Below are positions 25,293 to 34,805 of a DNA stretch of 64,000 nt, one piece after another. The stretch spans positions 237,066 to 301,065 of the forward strand of contig CANQPM010000002.1 of assembly GCA_947625775.1 (NCBI GenBank), given 5' to 3'. How positions within the stretch are numbered: position 1 is the first letter of the stretch; the number at the start of each line of letters is the position of its first letter. Position numbers and translations under genes: made by a program. The notes beneath the pieces are model-generated. The model saw nothing but the letters and a program-made list of their open reading frames with translations, ran no database searches and was not told the DNA's origin. Source of the DNA: an uncultured Lachnospiraceae bacterium (GTDB lineage: Bacteria > Bacillota > Clostridia > Lachnospirales > Lachnospiraceae).

Positions 25293-26651
25293 TTAATCCT
25301 CCAAGGTTTCAAGAATATCGGAAATACGGTAGCCAGATATCACCACAAGCACGGAATCGCCCTTTTTAATGACGCTTTGGCCGCTTGGAAGAATCACCTT
25401 GCCGTTGCGGTATATGCAGCATATCAATGTGTTTTTGCGGAAATGCAGGTTTTGCAGCGGAGTGCCTGTAATCGGAGAATCCGCCTTGATGATAAATTCA
25501 AGCGCCTCCGCCTTGCCGCCCGCCAGCTTGTAGAGCGTTTCCACGTTGCTGTCCTTTGGGTTGTTTGTAGAGCGCACATACTTCAATATGTAGTCCGCCG
25601 TGATAATCCTCGGGTAAATGACGCTGCCGAGGTTAAGCTCGTTTATGACGGAGTTAAATGTAATTCGGTTTACCTTTGTGACGGTTTTTGCATTTGAAAC
25701 CTTGTTGGTGTAGAGCGACAGCAGGATATTTTCCTCGTCAAGTCCCGTGAGCGCCGCAAAGCCATCTACGTGGTCCAAGCCCTCCTGCATCAGTAAGTCT
25801 TGGTCAGTAGCATCGCCGCATATGATAGTAGCATCGGGCAGAATAGACGCAAGATGTTCACAGCGTGCACGATCTATGTCGATTATGGTTACGCGTGTTC
25901 CCGACTGCAGAAGCGCCCTCGCAAGATAATATGAAATCTTTCCTCCGCCTGCGAGAATGGCGTTTTCAACCTTTGTCTTCATAATGCCTATTTTTCTGAA
26001 AAACTCAATCGCATGGTGGCGCTGTGACGCGATGGAAACAATGTCGTTTTCCTTAAATTCAAAATTACCGTTTGGAATGATTACCTCGTCGCCGCGCATA
26101 ACAATGCACACGAGTACATTTGTGTGAAATGCTGAGTGGAGGTTTAAAAGCTTTAAGCCGATAAGCGGAGAACCCGCGGCAATTTTAAAGTGCAGCAGCT
26201 CAAAATGTCCCTTTGCAAAGGAGTCTACGCGTATCGCCGTCGGGAACTGGAATATCCTTGAAATCTCGTTTGCCGCGGTCTGCTCGGGATTTATAATCAT
26301 GGCAAGGCCAAATTCTTTTTTTAGGAACTCTACTTCATCATTGTAAATGGGATTGCGCACGCGCGCGATGGTGTGGCAGTGGCCTGTCTTTTTGGCGACC
26401 ACGCAGCACAGCAGGTTTTTCTCGTCGTCGCCCGTGACGGCGATAAGAAGATCGGCAGTCTCAATGCCCGCGTCAAGCAGGGTTTCATGGTTGATGCCGT
26501 TGCCGACAATGCAGATGACGTCAAGCTTTTCGGTGAGATATTGCAGTTTGCTGGGATTTTCGTCGATAACGACAATATTGTGCTCCTCGCTGCTAAGCTG
26601 CTCCACAAGGGTGTAGCCAACCTTTCCGCAGCCTACTATAATAATATCCAT
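25293..26651 (-). CDS. trkA: Trk system potassium uptake regulator TrkA
   Basis: A 452-residue peripheral membrane protein with two RCK modules. Each starts with a Rossmann NAD-binding motif: GCGKVGYTL at the N-terminus and GGGKISYYLA near residue 230. Each is followed by a TrkA-C domain (GLKLLNLHSAF; GTPLQNLHFRKNT). It gates TrkH in response to nucleotides. The start has AAAGGAG upstream and a strong promoter lies about 65 bp away. No c-di-AMP riboswitch is visible in the short leader. Confidence 0.95.
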   Translation of the reverse strand: MDIIIVGCGKVGYTLVEQLSSEEHNIVVIDENPSKLQYLTEKLDVICIVGNGINHETLLDAGIETADLLIAVTGDDEKNLLCCVVAKKTGHCHTIARVRNPIYNDEVEFLKKEFGLAMIINPEQTAANEISRIFQFPTAIRVDSFAKGHFELLHFKIAAGSPLIGLKLLNLHSAFHTNVLVCIVMRGDEVIIPNGNFEFKENDIVSIASQRHHAIEFFRKIGIMKTKVENAILAGGGKISYYLARALLQSGTRVTIIDIDRARCEHLASILPDATIICGDATDQDLLMQEGLDHVDGFAALTGLDEENILLSLYTNKVSNAKTVTKVNRITFNSVINELNLGSVIYPRIITADYILKYVRSTNNPKDSNVETLYKLAGGKAEALEFIIKADSPITGTPLQNLHFRKNTLICCIYRNGKVILPSGQSVIKKGDSVLVVISGYRISDILETLED

Positions 26652-26713
26652 AGCAGTATTTTACTCCTTTATAAAAATAGACTAAAGCAAATATGCAGAT
26701 TATTTCTTTGGCT

Positions 26714-26742
26714 ATTATAGCACACTTCGGCGCTAAATACAA
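26714..26742 (-). promoter_or_regulatory. Putative sigma-A promoter of trkA-trkH
   Basis: On the minus strand, TTGTAT (26742-26737) and a perfect TATAAT (26719-26714) are separated by 17 bp, reading towards trkA. Confidence 0.75.
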
Positions 26743-26782
26743 AAATAAATAGTAAACTATATAAAAAATTAATTTCATCTCT

Positions 26783-26810
26783 TTGAAAAAATATTTATTT
26801 GTGATAAAAT
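26783..26810 (+). promoter_or_regulatory. Putative sigma-A promoter of mutS
   Basis: TTGAAA at 26783-26788 and TAAAAT at 26805-26810 have a 16-bp spacer. The leader of about 95 nt contains two mutually exclusive short hairpins around 26860-26885 (GCGG/CCGC and ATGCC/GGCAT). Confidence 0.55.
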
Positions 26811-26911
26811 ATAATGGATTGTTTAAAAGCAAAAGGCGATAAAATCATATAAATATCAGCAGCGGAAAATGCCGCAAGGCATTAAAATACAGAAAGGCGA
26901 GGTTAAACACA

Positions 26912-29563
26912 ATGGCGGGACTGACACCGATGATGCAGCAGTATATTGAGACAAAAAAACAGTACAGTGACTGCATACTTTTTTACAGACTCGGTGACTT
27001 TTATGAAATGTTTTTTGACGACGCTAAGACCGTCTCAAAGGAGCTGGAGCTTACGCTTACGGGCAAGGACTGCGGGCTTGAGGAAAGGGCGCCAATGTGC
27101 GGAGTGCCGTACCACGCGGTGGACAATTACCTGACAAGACTTGTGGACAAGGGCTATAAAGTGGCAATATGCGACCAGACCGAGGATCCCAAGCTTGCCA
27201 AAGGGCTTGTAAAGCGTGAGGTGACGCGCATAGTCACGCCAGGCACAAACATAAATCTGCAATCACTAGAGGAGTCAAAAAACAACTACCTGATGTGCAT
27301 TGCATATTTCCAGAACAAAATAGGCGTATCAGTCGCTGACGTCACCACAGGCGATTTTTATATGACCGAGGTTGACACGCTTGCCAAGCTTACGGACGAG
27401 CTTTACAAATATATGCCGTCAGAAATCATATGCAACGACGCCTTTATAATGAGCGGCTTTGATTTGGAAAGCCTTAAAAACCGCCTGAAAATGGCAGTAT
27501 ATTCGCTTGAGCCGTGGTACTTTGATGATGACGCGTGCAGAAAGTGCCTTATGGAGCATTTTAAGGTAAGCTCGCTGAAGGGCTTGGGGCTTGATGATTT
27601 CCCGATAGGGATGATTTCCGCAGGCGCGGCAATGAAATACCTGCTGGACACGCAGAAGACGGAGCTTTCGCATATCACGCACATCACGCCGTACCTTGCA
27701 AGCCGTTTTATGCTGATAGACAGCGCTACAAGGAGAAACTTAGAGCTTACGGAGACGCTGCGCGAGAAACAAAAACGCGGTTCGCTCCTGTGGGTGCTTG
27801 ACAAGACAAAGACGGCAATGGGCGCAAGGCAGCTTAGGAACGATATCGAGCAGCCGCTTGTAGATATAGAAGAAATAAATGACAGGCTTGACACAATCGA
27901 GCAGCTCTGTAAAAATACGGTATCGAGGGATGAGATAAGAGAGTACCTCAATCCGATTTATGATATGGAGAGGCTTCTCGGCAAGGTAAGCTACAAATCG
28001 GCAAATCCGCGCGATTTGATAGCGTTTGCAAGCTCAATGGAAATGCTGCCGCATATAAAAACCGTACTCCGTGACCTTGACGCACGGCTTCTGCATGAAA
28101 TTGACGAGCAGATAGACGGTCTGGAGGATTTGTGCGAACTCATAAAAAATTCAATATGTGACGAGCCGCCGATGCTAATCAGGGAGGGCGGCATTATAAG
28201 AGAGGGGTTTGATGCGGATATAGACAGGCTGCGCACGGCAAAAACCGAGGGCAAAAACTGGCTTGCCAAGCTCGAGGAGGAGGACAGGGAGCGCACAGGC
28301 ATCAAAAACCTCAAGATAAAATACAACAAGGTATTCGGCTACTATTTTGAAGTGACAAATTCGTTTAAGGATATGGTGCCCGACGATTATGTCAGAAAAC
28401 AGACGCTAGTAAACGCGGAGCGCTATACCACGCCCAAGCTAAAAGAGCTCGAGGACACTATACTGAACGCCGAGGACAAGCTGAACACCCTCGAGTACGA
28501 CATGTTCTGCAAAATAAGGGATGACATAGCCTCGCAGCTAGAGCGCATACAAAAGACGGCAAAAGCAGTCGCAAGGCTTGACGTGTTCGCGTCGCTTTCC
28601 GTAGTCGCGGAGCAGAACCATTACGTCAGACCATCGTTGAATGACAAGGGCGTAATAGACATAAAGGACGGACGCCACCCCGTAGTGGAAAAAATGATTG
28701 ACCACGATATGTTTGTAGCAAACGACACATATCTAAACAACGGCAGCCATTGCATATCGGTTATTACAGGCCCGAATATGGCGGGAAAATCTACATATAT
28801 GCGCCAGTCTGCGCTTATCGTGCTTATGGCGCAGCTGGGCAGCTTTGTGCCTGCAAAGAGCGCCGACATCGGCATAGTTGACAGGATTTTTACGCGTGTG
28901 GGCGCGTCGGACGACCTTGCGAGCGGGCAGAGTACGTTTATGGTAGAGATGAACGAAGTGGCGAACATACTTCGCAACGCCACCCCCAAGAGCCTTCTCG
29001 TGCTTGACGAGATAGGACGCGGTACATCGACATATGACGGACTGAGCATTGCGTGGGCTGTTATAGAGCATATCAGCAACAAAAAGCTTCTCGGCGCAAA
29101 GACGCTTTTTGCAACCCACTACCACGAACTCACGGAGCTTGAGGGAAAGATAAGCAATGTCAACAATTATTGCATAGCCGTAAAGGAAAAGGGCGACGAC
29201 ATAGTATTTTTGAGGAAAATCATAAAGGGCGGCGCGGACCGCAGCTATGGCATACAGGTTGCAAAGCTTGCGGGAGTGCCGGATATGGTGATAGACCGCG
29301 CAAAGGAGATAGCGGAGCAGCTAAGCGACAACGACATTACGCAGAAGGTGCAGAGCATCACGGTTGATTTAAAGAGCGACAGGAAAAAGGCAAAGCATTA
29401 TGACGATGTGGACATGGGGCAGATGTCACTTTTGGACACGGTAAAGGACGAGGATATAATAAACGAGCTGAGCGAGATTGATATTTCCACGCTTACGCCG
29501 CTCGACGCGCTGAACACCCTTTACAGGCTGCAGAATAAAGTGAAAAACAGGTTTTCTTTATAG
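26912..29563 (+). CDS. mutS: DNA mismatch repair protein MutS
   Basis: An 883-residue mismatch-recognition ATPase. The mismatch-contacting Phe-x-Glu motif is in GDFYEMFFDDA (about residue 30). The ATPase domain carries Walker A GPNMAGKST (about residue 620) and Walker B LLVLDEIGRGTSTYDG. The C-terminal helix-turn-helix and dimerisation part follow. First gene of a mutS-mutL-miaA operon, a widespread order in bacteria. The Shine-Dalgarno AAAGGCGAGG precedes the ATG. It has the standard length, with no signs of the MutS2 Smr domain. Confidence 0.97.
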   Translation: MAGLTPMMQQYIETKKQYSDCILFYRLGDFYEMFFDDAKTVSKELELTLTGKDCGLEERAPMCGVPYHAVDNYLTRLVDKGYKVAICDQTEDPKLAKGLVKREVTRIVTPGTNINLQSLEESKNNYLMCIAYFQNKIGVSVADVTTGDFYMTEVDTLAKLTDELYKYMPSEIICNDAFIMSGFDLESLKNRLKMAVYSLEPWYFDDDACRKCLMEHFKVSSLKGLGLDDFPIGMISAGAAMKYLLDTQKTELSHITHITPYLASRFMLIDSATRRNLELTETLREKQKRGSLLWVLDKTKTAMGARQLRNDIEQPLVDIEEINDRLDTIEQLCKNTVSRDEIREYLNPIYDMERLLGKVSYKSANPRDLIAFASSMEMLPHIKTVLRDLDARLLHEIDEQIDGLEDLCELIKNSICDEPPMLIREGGIIREGFDADIDRLRTAKTEGKNWLAKLEEEDRERTGIKNLKIKYNKVFGYYFEVTNSFKDMVPDDYVRKQTLVNAERYTTPKLKELEDTILNAEDKLNTLEYDMFCKIRDDIASQLERIQKTAKAVARLDVFASLSVVAEQNHYVRPSLNDKGVIDIKDGRHPVVEKMIDHDMFVANDTYLNNGSHCISVITGPNMAGKSTYMRQSALIVLMAQLGSFVPAKSADIGIVDRIFTRVGASDDLASGQSTFMVEMNEVANILRNATPKSLLVLDEIGRGTSTYDGLSIAWAVIEHISNKKLLGAKTLFATHYHELTELEGKISNVNNYCIAVKEKGDDIVFLRKIIKGGADRSYGIQVAKLAGVPDMVIDRAKEIAEQLSDNDITQKVQSITVDLKSDRKKAKHYDDVDMGQMSLLDTVKDEDIINELSEIDISTLTPLDALNTLYRLQNKVKNRFSL

Positions 29564-29587
29564 TTCAGGAATTGGGGTAATGCAAAA

Positions 29588-31660
29588 ATGGCGGAAATAC
29601 ATATACTTGACAACAGCACAATAGACAAAATTGCCGCAGGCGAGGTAGTAGAGCACCCCGCAAGCGTAGTCAAGGAGCTTGTGGAGAACGCGATGGACGC
29701 GGGCGCAAGGGCGGTCACAGTAGAAATAAAGGAAGGCGGCATTGAGTTTATCCGCGTGACAGATGACGGTTCGGGGATAGAAAAGTCACAGGTTAAAAAC
29801 GCCTTTCTAAGGCACGCCACAAGCAAAATAAGCAATATATCAGACCTGCTGAGCCTGCAGAGCATGGGCTTTAGGGGAGAGGCGCTTTCAAGCATTGCGG
29901 CAGTGTCAAGGGTAGAGCTTATCACCAAGACAAAGAACGATATGACAGGCATACGCTATTGTCTTGAGGGAGCAAAGGAGACGGAATATGAGGAGATAGG
30001 CGCACCCGACGGCACGACCTTCATAGTGCGAAATCTTTTTTTCAACACTCCTGCAAGGCGCAAATTCCTAAAGACGGCAATGACGGAGGGCAGCTATGTC
30101 ACTGACCTGCTTGAGCATATGGCGCTTGCCAGACCTGAGATTTCCTTTAAATATATCATAAACGGGCAGACTAAATTTTTTACGAACGGCGACGGCGATA
30201 TGCGGGCGATAATATACCGCATTTTTGGGCGTGATATTGCCAATGAAATGATGGAATTTCAAACGTCAGACAATGGCATTTCCATAAAGGGATTTTTGGG
30301 CAAGCCCGTACTCAACCGCGCCAACAGAAATTTTGAAAATTACTTTGTAAACAACCGCTACATCAAGAGTAAAATAATTTCAAAGGCGCTGGAGGAGGGA
30401 TATCAGTCCTATATGATGCAGCACAGATATCCATTTTGTGTAGTGCACATCACAGTTCCACCCGACAGCGTAGACGTAAATGTACATCCGACTAAAATGG
30501 AGGTGCGTTTTTCAAACCAGACAGAGCTGTACAAAATAATAGCCGAGGGCATATCGGACTTTCTTGCGGGACAGGAGATGATACCTGCTGCCACACCAGG
30601 CAAAGATGATAAAGCTGACAGGGATAAAAAGGGCAAAAATGAGAAAATGCCTTCAGCCCCTGAGCCGTTTGAAAAAGAAAGAAGGCTGTCCGAAGCGGTC
30701 AACGCAAGCGAACGCATAATAAATATGCTGAGGGAGGACAACAATTACGGAAAACCGACATATGCGCAATTTACCCAGCAAAATCGCGGGCATCAAAAGA
30801 ATGACCAAATAAGTCAAAAAGATAATGGCAACGAAGATTTTTTCATTGATAATAGAGCAGACAAGTCAACACAGCTGCATCAGCCAACACAGCTTGGAAC
30901 AACAATTCCGCAAGGCATACAGCCACAGCAGGGTATGCTGCAGGCGGCGCCTAAAATAATCGGAGGTGAGAGCCGCCCTGAAAATCCTGCAAAAAATGTC
31001 ATCAAGGCAAGCGAGCAGGTTTTCATAGAAAAGCCCGAGCAGCTCAACTTTTTTGACGAGAAGCTTTTGACACGCGAGGCGCGACAGGAATACAGGATTG
31101 TGGGGCAGATTTTTGACACCTACTGGATAATTGAGTACCGCGATAAGCTGCTTATCATAGACCAGCACGCGGCGCACGAAAAGGTCAAGTATGAGCAGAT
31201 ACTAAAAAAAGTGCAGGACAACGAGATTTACACGCAGACGCTTACACCGCCTGTCGTGATAAACGTTACCCCGCGCGAGGCAGGATTGATAAAGGAATAT
31301 GAAAAATACTTTGCGGAGCTTGGCTTTGTCATAGAGGATTTCGGAATGAACTCATACGCGATACGCGGAGTTCCCCTTGATCTGTTCAGCTACAATATAA
31401 AGGAGCTTTTCGAGGAGATAGTGACGCAGATGTCGGAAAGCCCGATAAAAGGCGTGCCTGATATCATCAGGGAAAAAATCGCGTCAATGGCGTGCAAGGC
31501 GGCGGTAAAGGGTAACAATTCGCTTTCCTACGAGGAGATGGACACGCTGATAGAGCAGTTATTGGAGCTTGATAATCCGTATAACTGTCCTCACGGCAGA
31601 CCTACAATCATATCAATGTCAAAGTACGAGATAGAGAAAAAATTTAAGCGGGTGTTATGA
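29588..31660 (+). CDS. mutL: DNA mismatch repair protein MutL (endonuclease type)
   Basis: A 690-residue GHKL ATPase with ELVENAMDAGA (Bergerat motif), TDDGSGI and FRGEALSSIAAVS at the N-terminus. A Gln/Asn-rich linker spans about residues 340-490. The C-terminal domain has DQHAAHEKVKYEQ, the endonuclease motif DQHA-x2-E-x4-E. It is therefore a nicking MutL, as expected in a genome without MutH-type methyl-directed repair. It follows mutS by 24 bp. Confidence 0.97.
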   Translation: MAEIHILDNSTIDKIAAGEVVEHPASVVKELVENAMDAGARAVTVEIKEGGIEFIRVTDDGSGIEKSQVKNAFLRHATSKISNISDLLSLQSMGFRGEALSSIAAVSRVELITKTKNDMTGIRYCLEGAKETEYEEIGAPDGTTFIVRNLFFNTPARRKFLKTAMTEGSYVTDLLEHMALARPEISFKYIINGQTKFFTNGDGDMRAIIYRIFGRDIANEMMEFQTSDNGISIKGFLGKPVLNRANRNFENYFVNNRYIKSKIISKALEEGYQSYMMQHRYPFCVVHITVPPDSVDVNVHPTKMEVRFSNQTELYKIIAEGISDFLAGQEMIPAATPGKDDKADRDKKGKNEKMPSAPEPFEKERRLSEAVNASERIINMLREDNNYGKPTYAQFTQQNRGHQKNDQISQKDNGNEDFFIDNRADKSTQLHQPTQLGTTIPQGIQPQQGMLQAAPKIIGGESRPENPAKNVIKASEQVFIEKPEQLNFFDEKLLTREARQEYRIVGQIFDTYWIIEYRDKLLIIDQHAAHEKVKYEQILKKVQDNEIYTQTLTPPVVINVTPREAGLIKEYEKYFAELGFVIEDFGMNSYAIRGVPLDLFSYNIKELFEEIVTQMSESPIKGVPDIIREKIASMACKAAVKGNNSLSYEEMDTLIEQLLELDNPYNCPHGRPTIISMSKYEIEKKFKRVL

Positions 31661-31726
31661 TACTTAGCCTTGTCAGTCAGGCTTTTGCTGTTGCCTGAAG
31701 ATGACGGATAGAGATAGGGGATATTC

Positions 31727-32680
31727 ATGAAAAAGCCACTTGTAATTTTGACAGGTCCCACGGCGGCGGGCAAGACAAAGCTCTCCATAGCGCTTGCAAA
31801 GGCGCTTGACGGCGAGATAATTTCAGCCGACTCCGTACAGGTATATAAGCATATGGACATAGGCTCGGCAAAGATACGCGCCGATGAAATGAACGGCGTA
31901 AGGCATCACCTGATAGACGTGCTTGAGCCGACGCAGGATTTCAATATAGTATTTTTCCAAAAGCACGCAAAGGCTGCGATTGACGAGATATGCGCGAGGG
32001 GCAGAATACCGATAATGACGGGCGGTACAGGCTTTTATATACAGTCGGTTTTGTATGATGTCACATTCAGCAAAGGCAGCGAGGACAGCGCGCTAAGAAA
32101 AGAGCTGGAAACCTTCGCAAGCGAAAATGGAGCGGAGCGTCTTCACGACATATTAAAAGAATGTGATCCTAAATCAGCAGAAATCATACACGCAAACAAT
32201 GTGAAAAGGGTTATACGCGCAATAGAATATTACCGCCAGACAGGACAGAAAATATCTGAACACAACGAAGCAGAGCGCCAGAAAACCTCCGCGTACAATT
32301 CGTATTATTTTGTCCTCACCGACGAGCGTTCAAAGCTATATGAAAACATAGATAAGCGCGTTGACATTATGCTTGCCGACGGGCTTGTTGACGAGGTAAA
32401 GGCGTTGCTTGATATGGGCTGTAAGCGTGATTCGACAGCAATGCAGGCGCTGGGGTATAAAGAGATTATCGAGTACCTGATGGGAGAAATAACGCTTGAT
32501 GAGGCAGTGTACAAAATAAAGCGTGACACGCGCCATTTTGCCAAAAGACAGCTTACATGGTTTAGGCGTGAGCGTGACGTGATATGGATAGAAAAGGATA
32601 AATTTGCATATGATGAGGAGAAGATGTTAAAATATATGTTAGATATTGTAAAAAGCGGGTTGGAAAAAGTTAAGGATTAA
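31727..32680 (+). CDS. miaA: tRNA dimethylallyltransferase MiaA
   Basis: It adds a dimethylallyl group to A37 of tRNAs reading UNN codons, producing the substrate of MiaB, encoded at 22.4 kb. P-loop GPTAAGKTKLS at the N-terminus; ISADSVQVYKHMDIGSAK, GGTGFYIQ and MQALGYKEI are all conserved in MiaA. 317 residues, normal length. Its position after mutS-mutL is common in Firmicutes. Confidence 0.96.
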   Translation: MKKPLVILTGPTAAGKTKLSIALAKALDGEIISADSVQVYKHMDIGSAKIRADEMNGVRHHLIDVLEPTQDFNIVFFQKHAKAAIDEICARGRIPIMTGGTGFYIQSVLYDVTFSKGSEDSALRKELETFASENGAERLHDILKECDPKSAEIIHANNVKRVIRAIEYYRQTGQKISEHNEAERQKTSAYNSYYFVLTDERSKLYENIDKRVDIMLADGLVDEVKALLDMGCKRDSTAMQALGYKEIIEYLMGEITLDEAVYKIKRDTRHFAKRQLTWFRRERDVIWIEKDKFAYDEEKMLKYMLDIVKSGLEKVKD

Positions 32681-32692
32681 GGAGTATCACAA

Positions 32693-33991
32693 ATGATTAT
32701 TTCACGGAATACAGACACAAAAAGCATGTATGCAGCCCTTGGCATATCGGACAGCGTGTACAAATTCAGCATGGAAATACTTGACGGCTTAAAGCCGCGC
32801 TTTGACGAGATAGACAAGACTGCGGAGTACAACCAGCTAAAGGTGTTAAAAGCAATGCAGGACAGCAAAGTAAGCGAGGCCTGTCTTTTAGGCACGACAG
32901 GCTACGGCTACAATGACCTTGGGCGAGAGACCTTAGAGGCGGTATATGCCTCAATTTTTCACACAGAGGACGCTCTTGTCCGCCCGCAGATAACATGCGG
33001 CACGCATGCGCTCGCGCTTGCGCTGATGAGCAATCTGCGGCCGGGCGACGAGCTGCTTTCCCCCGTAGGCAAGCCATATGACACGCTGGAGGAGGTAATC
33101 GGCATACGCCCGTCAAAGGGCTCGCTTGCCGAATATGGCATCACATACCGTCAGGTGGACCTGTTGCCAGACGGCGGCTTTGATTACGACGGCATAAAAA
33201 AGGCGATAAACGCAAAAACAAAGCTAGTCACGATACAGCGCTCAAAGGGCTATCAGACACGCCCGACGCTATCGACAGGGCGGATAGGCGAGCTCATTTC
33301 CTTCATCAAAGGCATAAAGCCCGACGTGATATGCATGGTTGACAACTGTTACGGAGAATTTGTTGAGCGCATAGAGCCCACGGACGCAGGCGCGGATATG
33401 GCAGTAGGCTCACTGATAAAAAATCCAGGCGGCGGTCTTGCACCGATAGGCGGCTATATCGCAGGCAAAAAAGAATGTGTCGAAAACGCTGCATACAGGC
33501 TCACTTCACCGGGACTTGGCAAGGAGGTTGGCGCATCGCTTGGCATACTGAGGGATTTCTACCATGGGCTGTTTTTAGCTCCAACTGTTACGGCAGGCGC
33601 TTTAAAAGGCGCGATATTTGCAGCAAACGCATACGAAAAGCTGGGCTTTAAGGTAGTCCCAAACGGCACGGAAAGCCGCCACGACATCATACAGGCAGTC
33701 GAATTTGGCTCTCCCGAGGGCGTTATAGCCTTCTGCAGGGGCATACAGGCGGCGGCGCCCGTTGACAGCTTTGTCACGCCCGAGCCTTGGGATATGCCTG
33801 GGTACGACAGCAAGGTAATAATGGCGGCAGGCGCTTTCGTGTCAGGCTCGTCGATAGAGCTTAGCGCCGACGGACCGATAAAACCGCCATACGCCGTATA
33901 TTTTCAGGGCGGGCTTACCTGCGAGCATGCGATATTCGGCATTATGAAAACGCTGCAGAGCGTATCGGAGGCAGGGCTTGTAAAAATATAG
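32693..33991 (+). CDS. Methionine gamma-lyase / aluminium resistance family PLP enzyme (YnbB-like)
   Basis: A 432-residue PLP-dependent protein of the family annotated as aluminium resistance protein or methionine gamma-lyase family. The motifs are GTTGYGYNDLGRETLE, TCGTHALALAL (cofactor contact), IQRSKGYQTRPTLS, MVDNCYGEFVE (aspartate contacting the pyridine nitrogen) and GSLIKNPGGGLAPIGGY with the likely PLP lysine. Bacillus ynbB lies next to hfq and glnR downstream of mutSL-miaA, matching this placement. The true substrate is unproven. Confidence 0.9.
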   Translation: MIISRNTDTKSMYAALGISDSVYKFSMEILDGLKPRFDEIDKTAEYNQLKVLKAMQDSKVSEACLLGTTGYGYNDLGRETLEAVYASIFHTEDALVRPQITCGTHALALALMSNLRPGDELLSPVGKPYDTLEEVIGIRPSKGSLAEYGITYRQVDLLPDGGFDYDGIKKAINAKTKLVTIQRSKGYQTRPTLSTGRIGELISFIKGIKPDVICMVDNCYGEFVERIEPTDAGADMAVGSLIKNPGGGLAPIGGYIAGKKECVENAAYRLTSPGLGKEVGASLGILRDFYHGLFLAPTVTAGALKGAIFAANAYEKLGFKVVPNGTESRHDIIQAVEFGSPEGVIAFCRGIQAAAPVDSFVTPEPWDMPGYDSKVIMAAGAFVSGSSIELSADGPIKPPYAVYFQGGLTCEHAIFGIMKTLQSVSEAGLVKI

Positions 33992-34096
33992 ACAAAAAAA
34001 CTGTCGAAAAAAAACTAATCTTTTTAATATACAAACTTCTTTTCGTGTGGTAATATTACTATTGGACTATGCTATGAATATACAAGGCAATTAAAT

Positions 34097-34786
34097 ATGA
34101 GTCTTTTGAAGGAGATGTACCCAAGTGACGAGCTGCCATATGACAAGTTCATGCGTATGGGGGCGCAGAGCCTGTCAGACGCGGAGCTGCTTGCCATTAT
34201 GCTGCGGACAGGCACGCGCGACAAGACGCCGATTGAGCTTGGCAGGGATATTTTAAGGCTTGCGGGGGAAAAATGGGGATTATTGGGGCTCCACCATTTT
34301 TCGGTAAAGGATTTGATGCAGATACCGGGCATCGGGGAGGTAAAGGCGGTACAGCTGTTGTGCATAGCGGAGATAGCAAGGAGAATTTCCGCTATGAAGG
34401 CAAAAACGGACCTGACCTTTGACCAGCCTGAGACAGTGGCGGCATACTATATGGAAAATATGCGCCATCTTTCCACGGAGAACCTTCTCTTGGTGCTGCT
34501 TGATAACAAAAAGCGCCGCATAAGCGAAAATGTCATCTCAACAGGCACTTCAAACGCCACGCTTATATCGCCGCGCGAGATACTGATACGCGCCGTGCGC
34601 GAGGAGGCGGCATATATCGTTGTGCTGCACAACCACCCGAGCGGCGATCCCACGCCCAGCAAACAGGACATGCTTGTCACACACAAGATAAAGGAAGTAT
34701 CCGATTTAGTTGAAATTCCCCTGCTTGACCATATCATCATAGGGGACAACAAATATACAAGCTTTAATCAAAAAGGACTTTTATGA
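34097..34786 (+). CDS. radC: RadC family protein (JAMM metalloprotease fold)
   Basis: A 229-residue RadC protein. An N-terminal helix-hairpin-helix region (LMQIPGIGEVKAVQL) is followed by a JAB1/MPN-type domain with HNHPSGDPTPSKQD, the metal-binding H-x-H-x(7-10)-D motif. Despite its name, no DNA repair function has been shown for this family. It lies directly before mreB, as in Bacillus (radC-mreB-mreC-mreD). GGAG sits close to the ATG. Confidence 0.95.
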   Translation: MSLLKEMYPSDELPYDKFMRMGAQSLSDAELLAIMLRTGTRDKTPIELGRDILRLAGEKWGLLGLHHFSVKDLMQIPGIGEVKAVQLLCIAEIARRISAMKAKTDLTFDQPETVAAYYMENMRHLSTENLLLVLLDNKKRRISENVISTGTSNATLISPREILIRAVREEAAYIVVLHNHPSGDPTPSKQDMLVTHKIKEVSDLVEIPLLDHIIIGDNKYTSFNQKGLL

Positions 34787-34805
34787 GAAACAGAAAGGAG
34801 TTGTT

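Noticed and set aside
26652..26911. Possible c-di-AMP (ydaO) riboswitch before trkA
   Set aside because: The leader of trkA is under 70 nt and AT-rich; too short and without the ydaO core.
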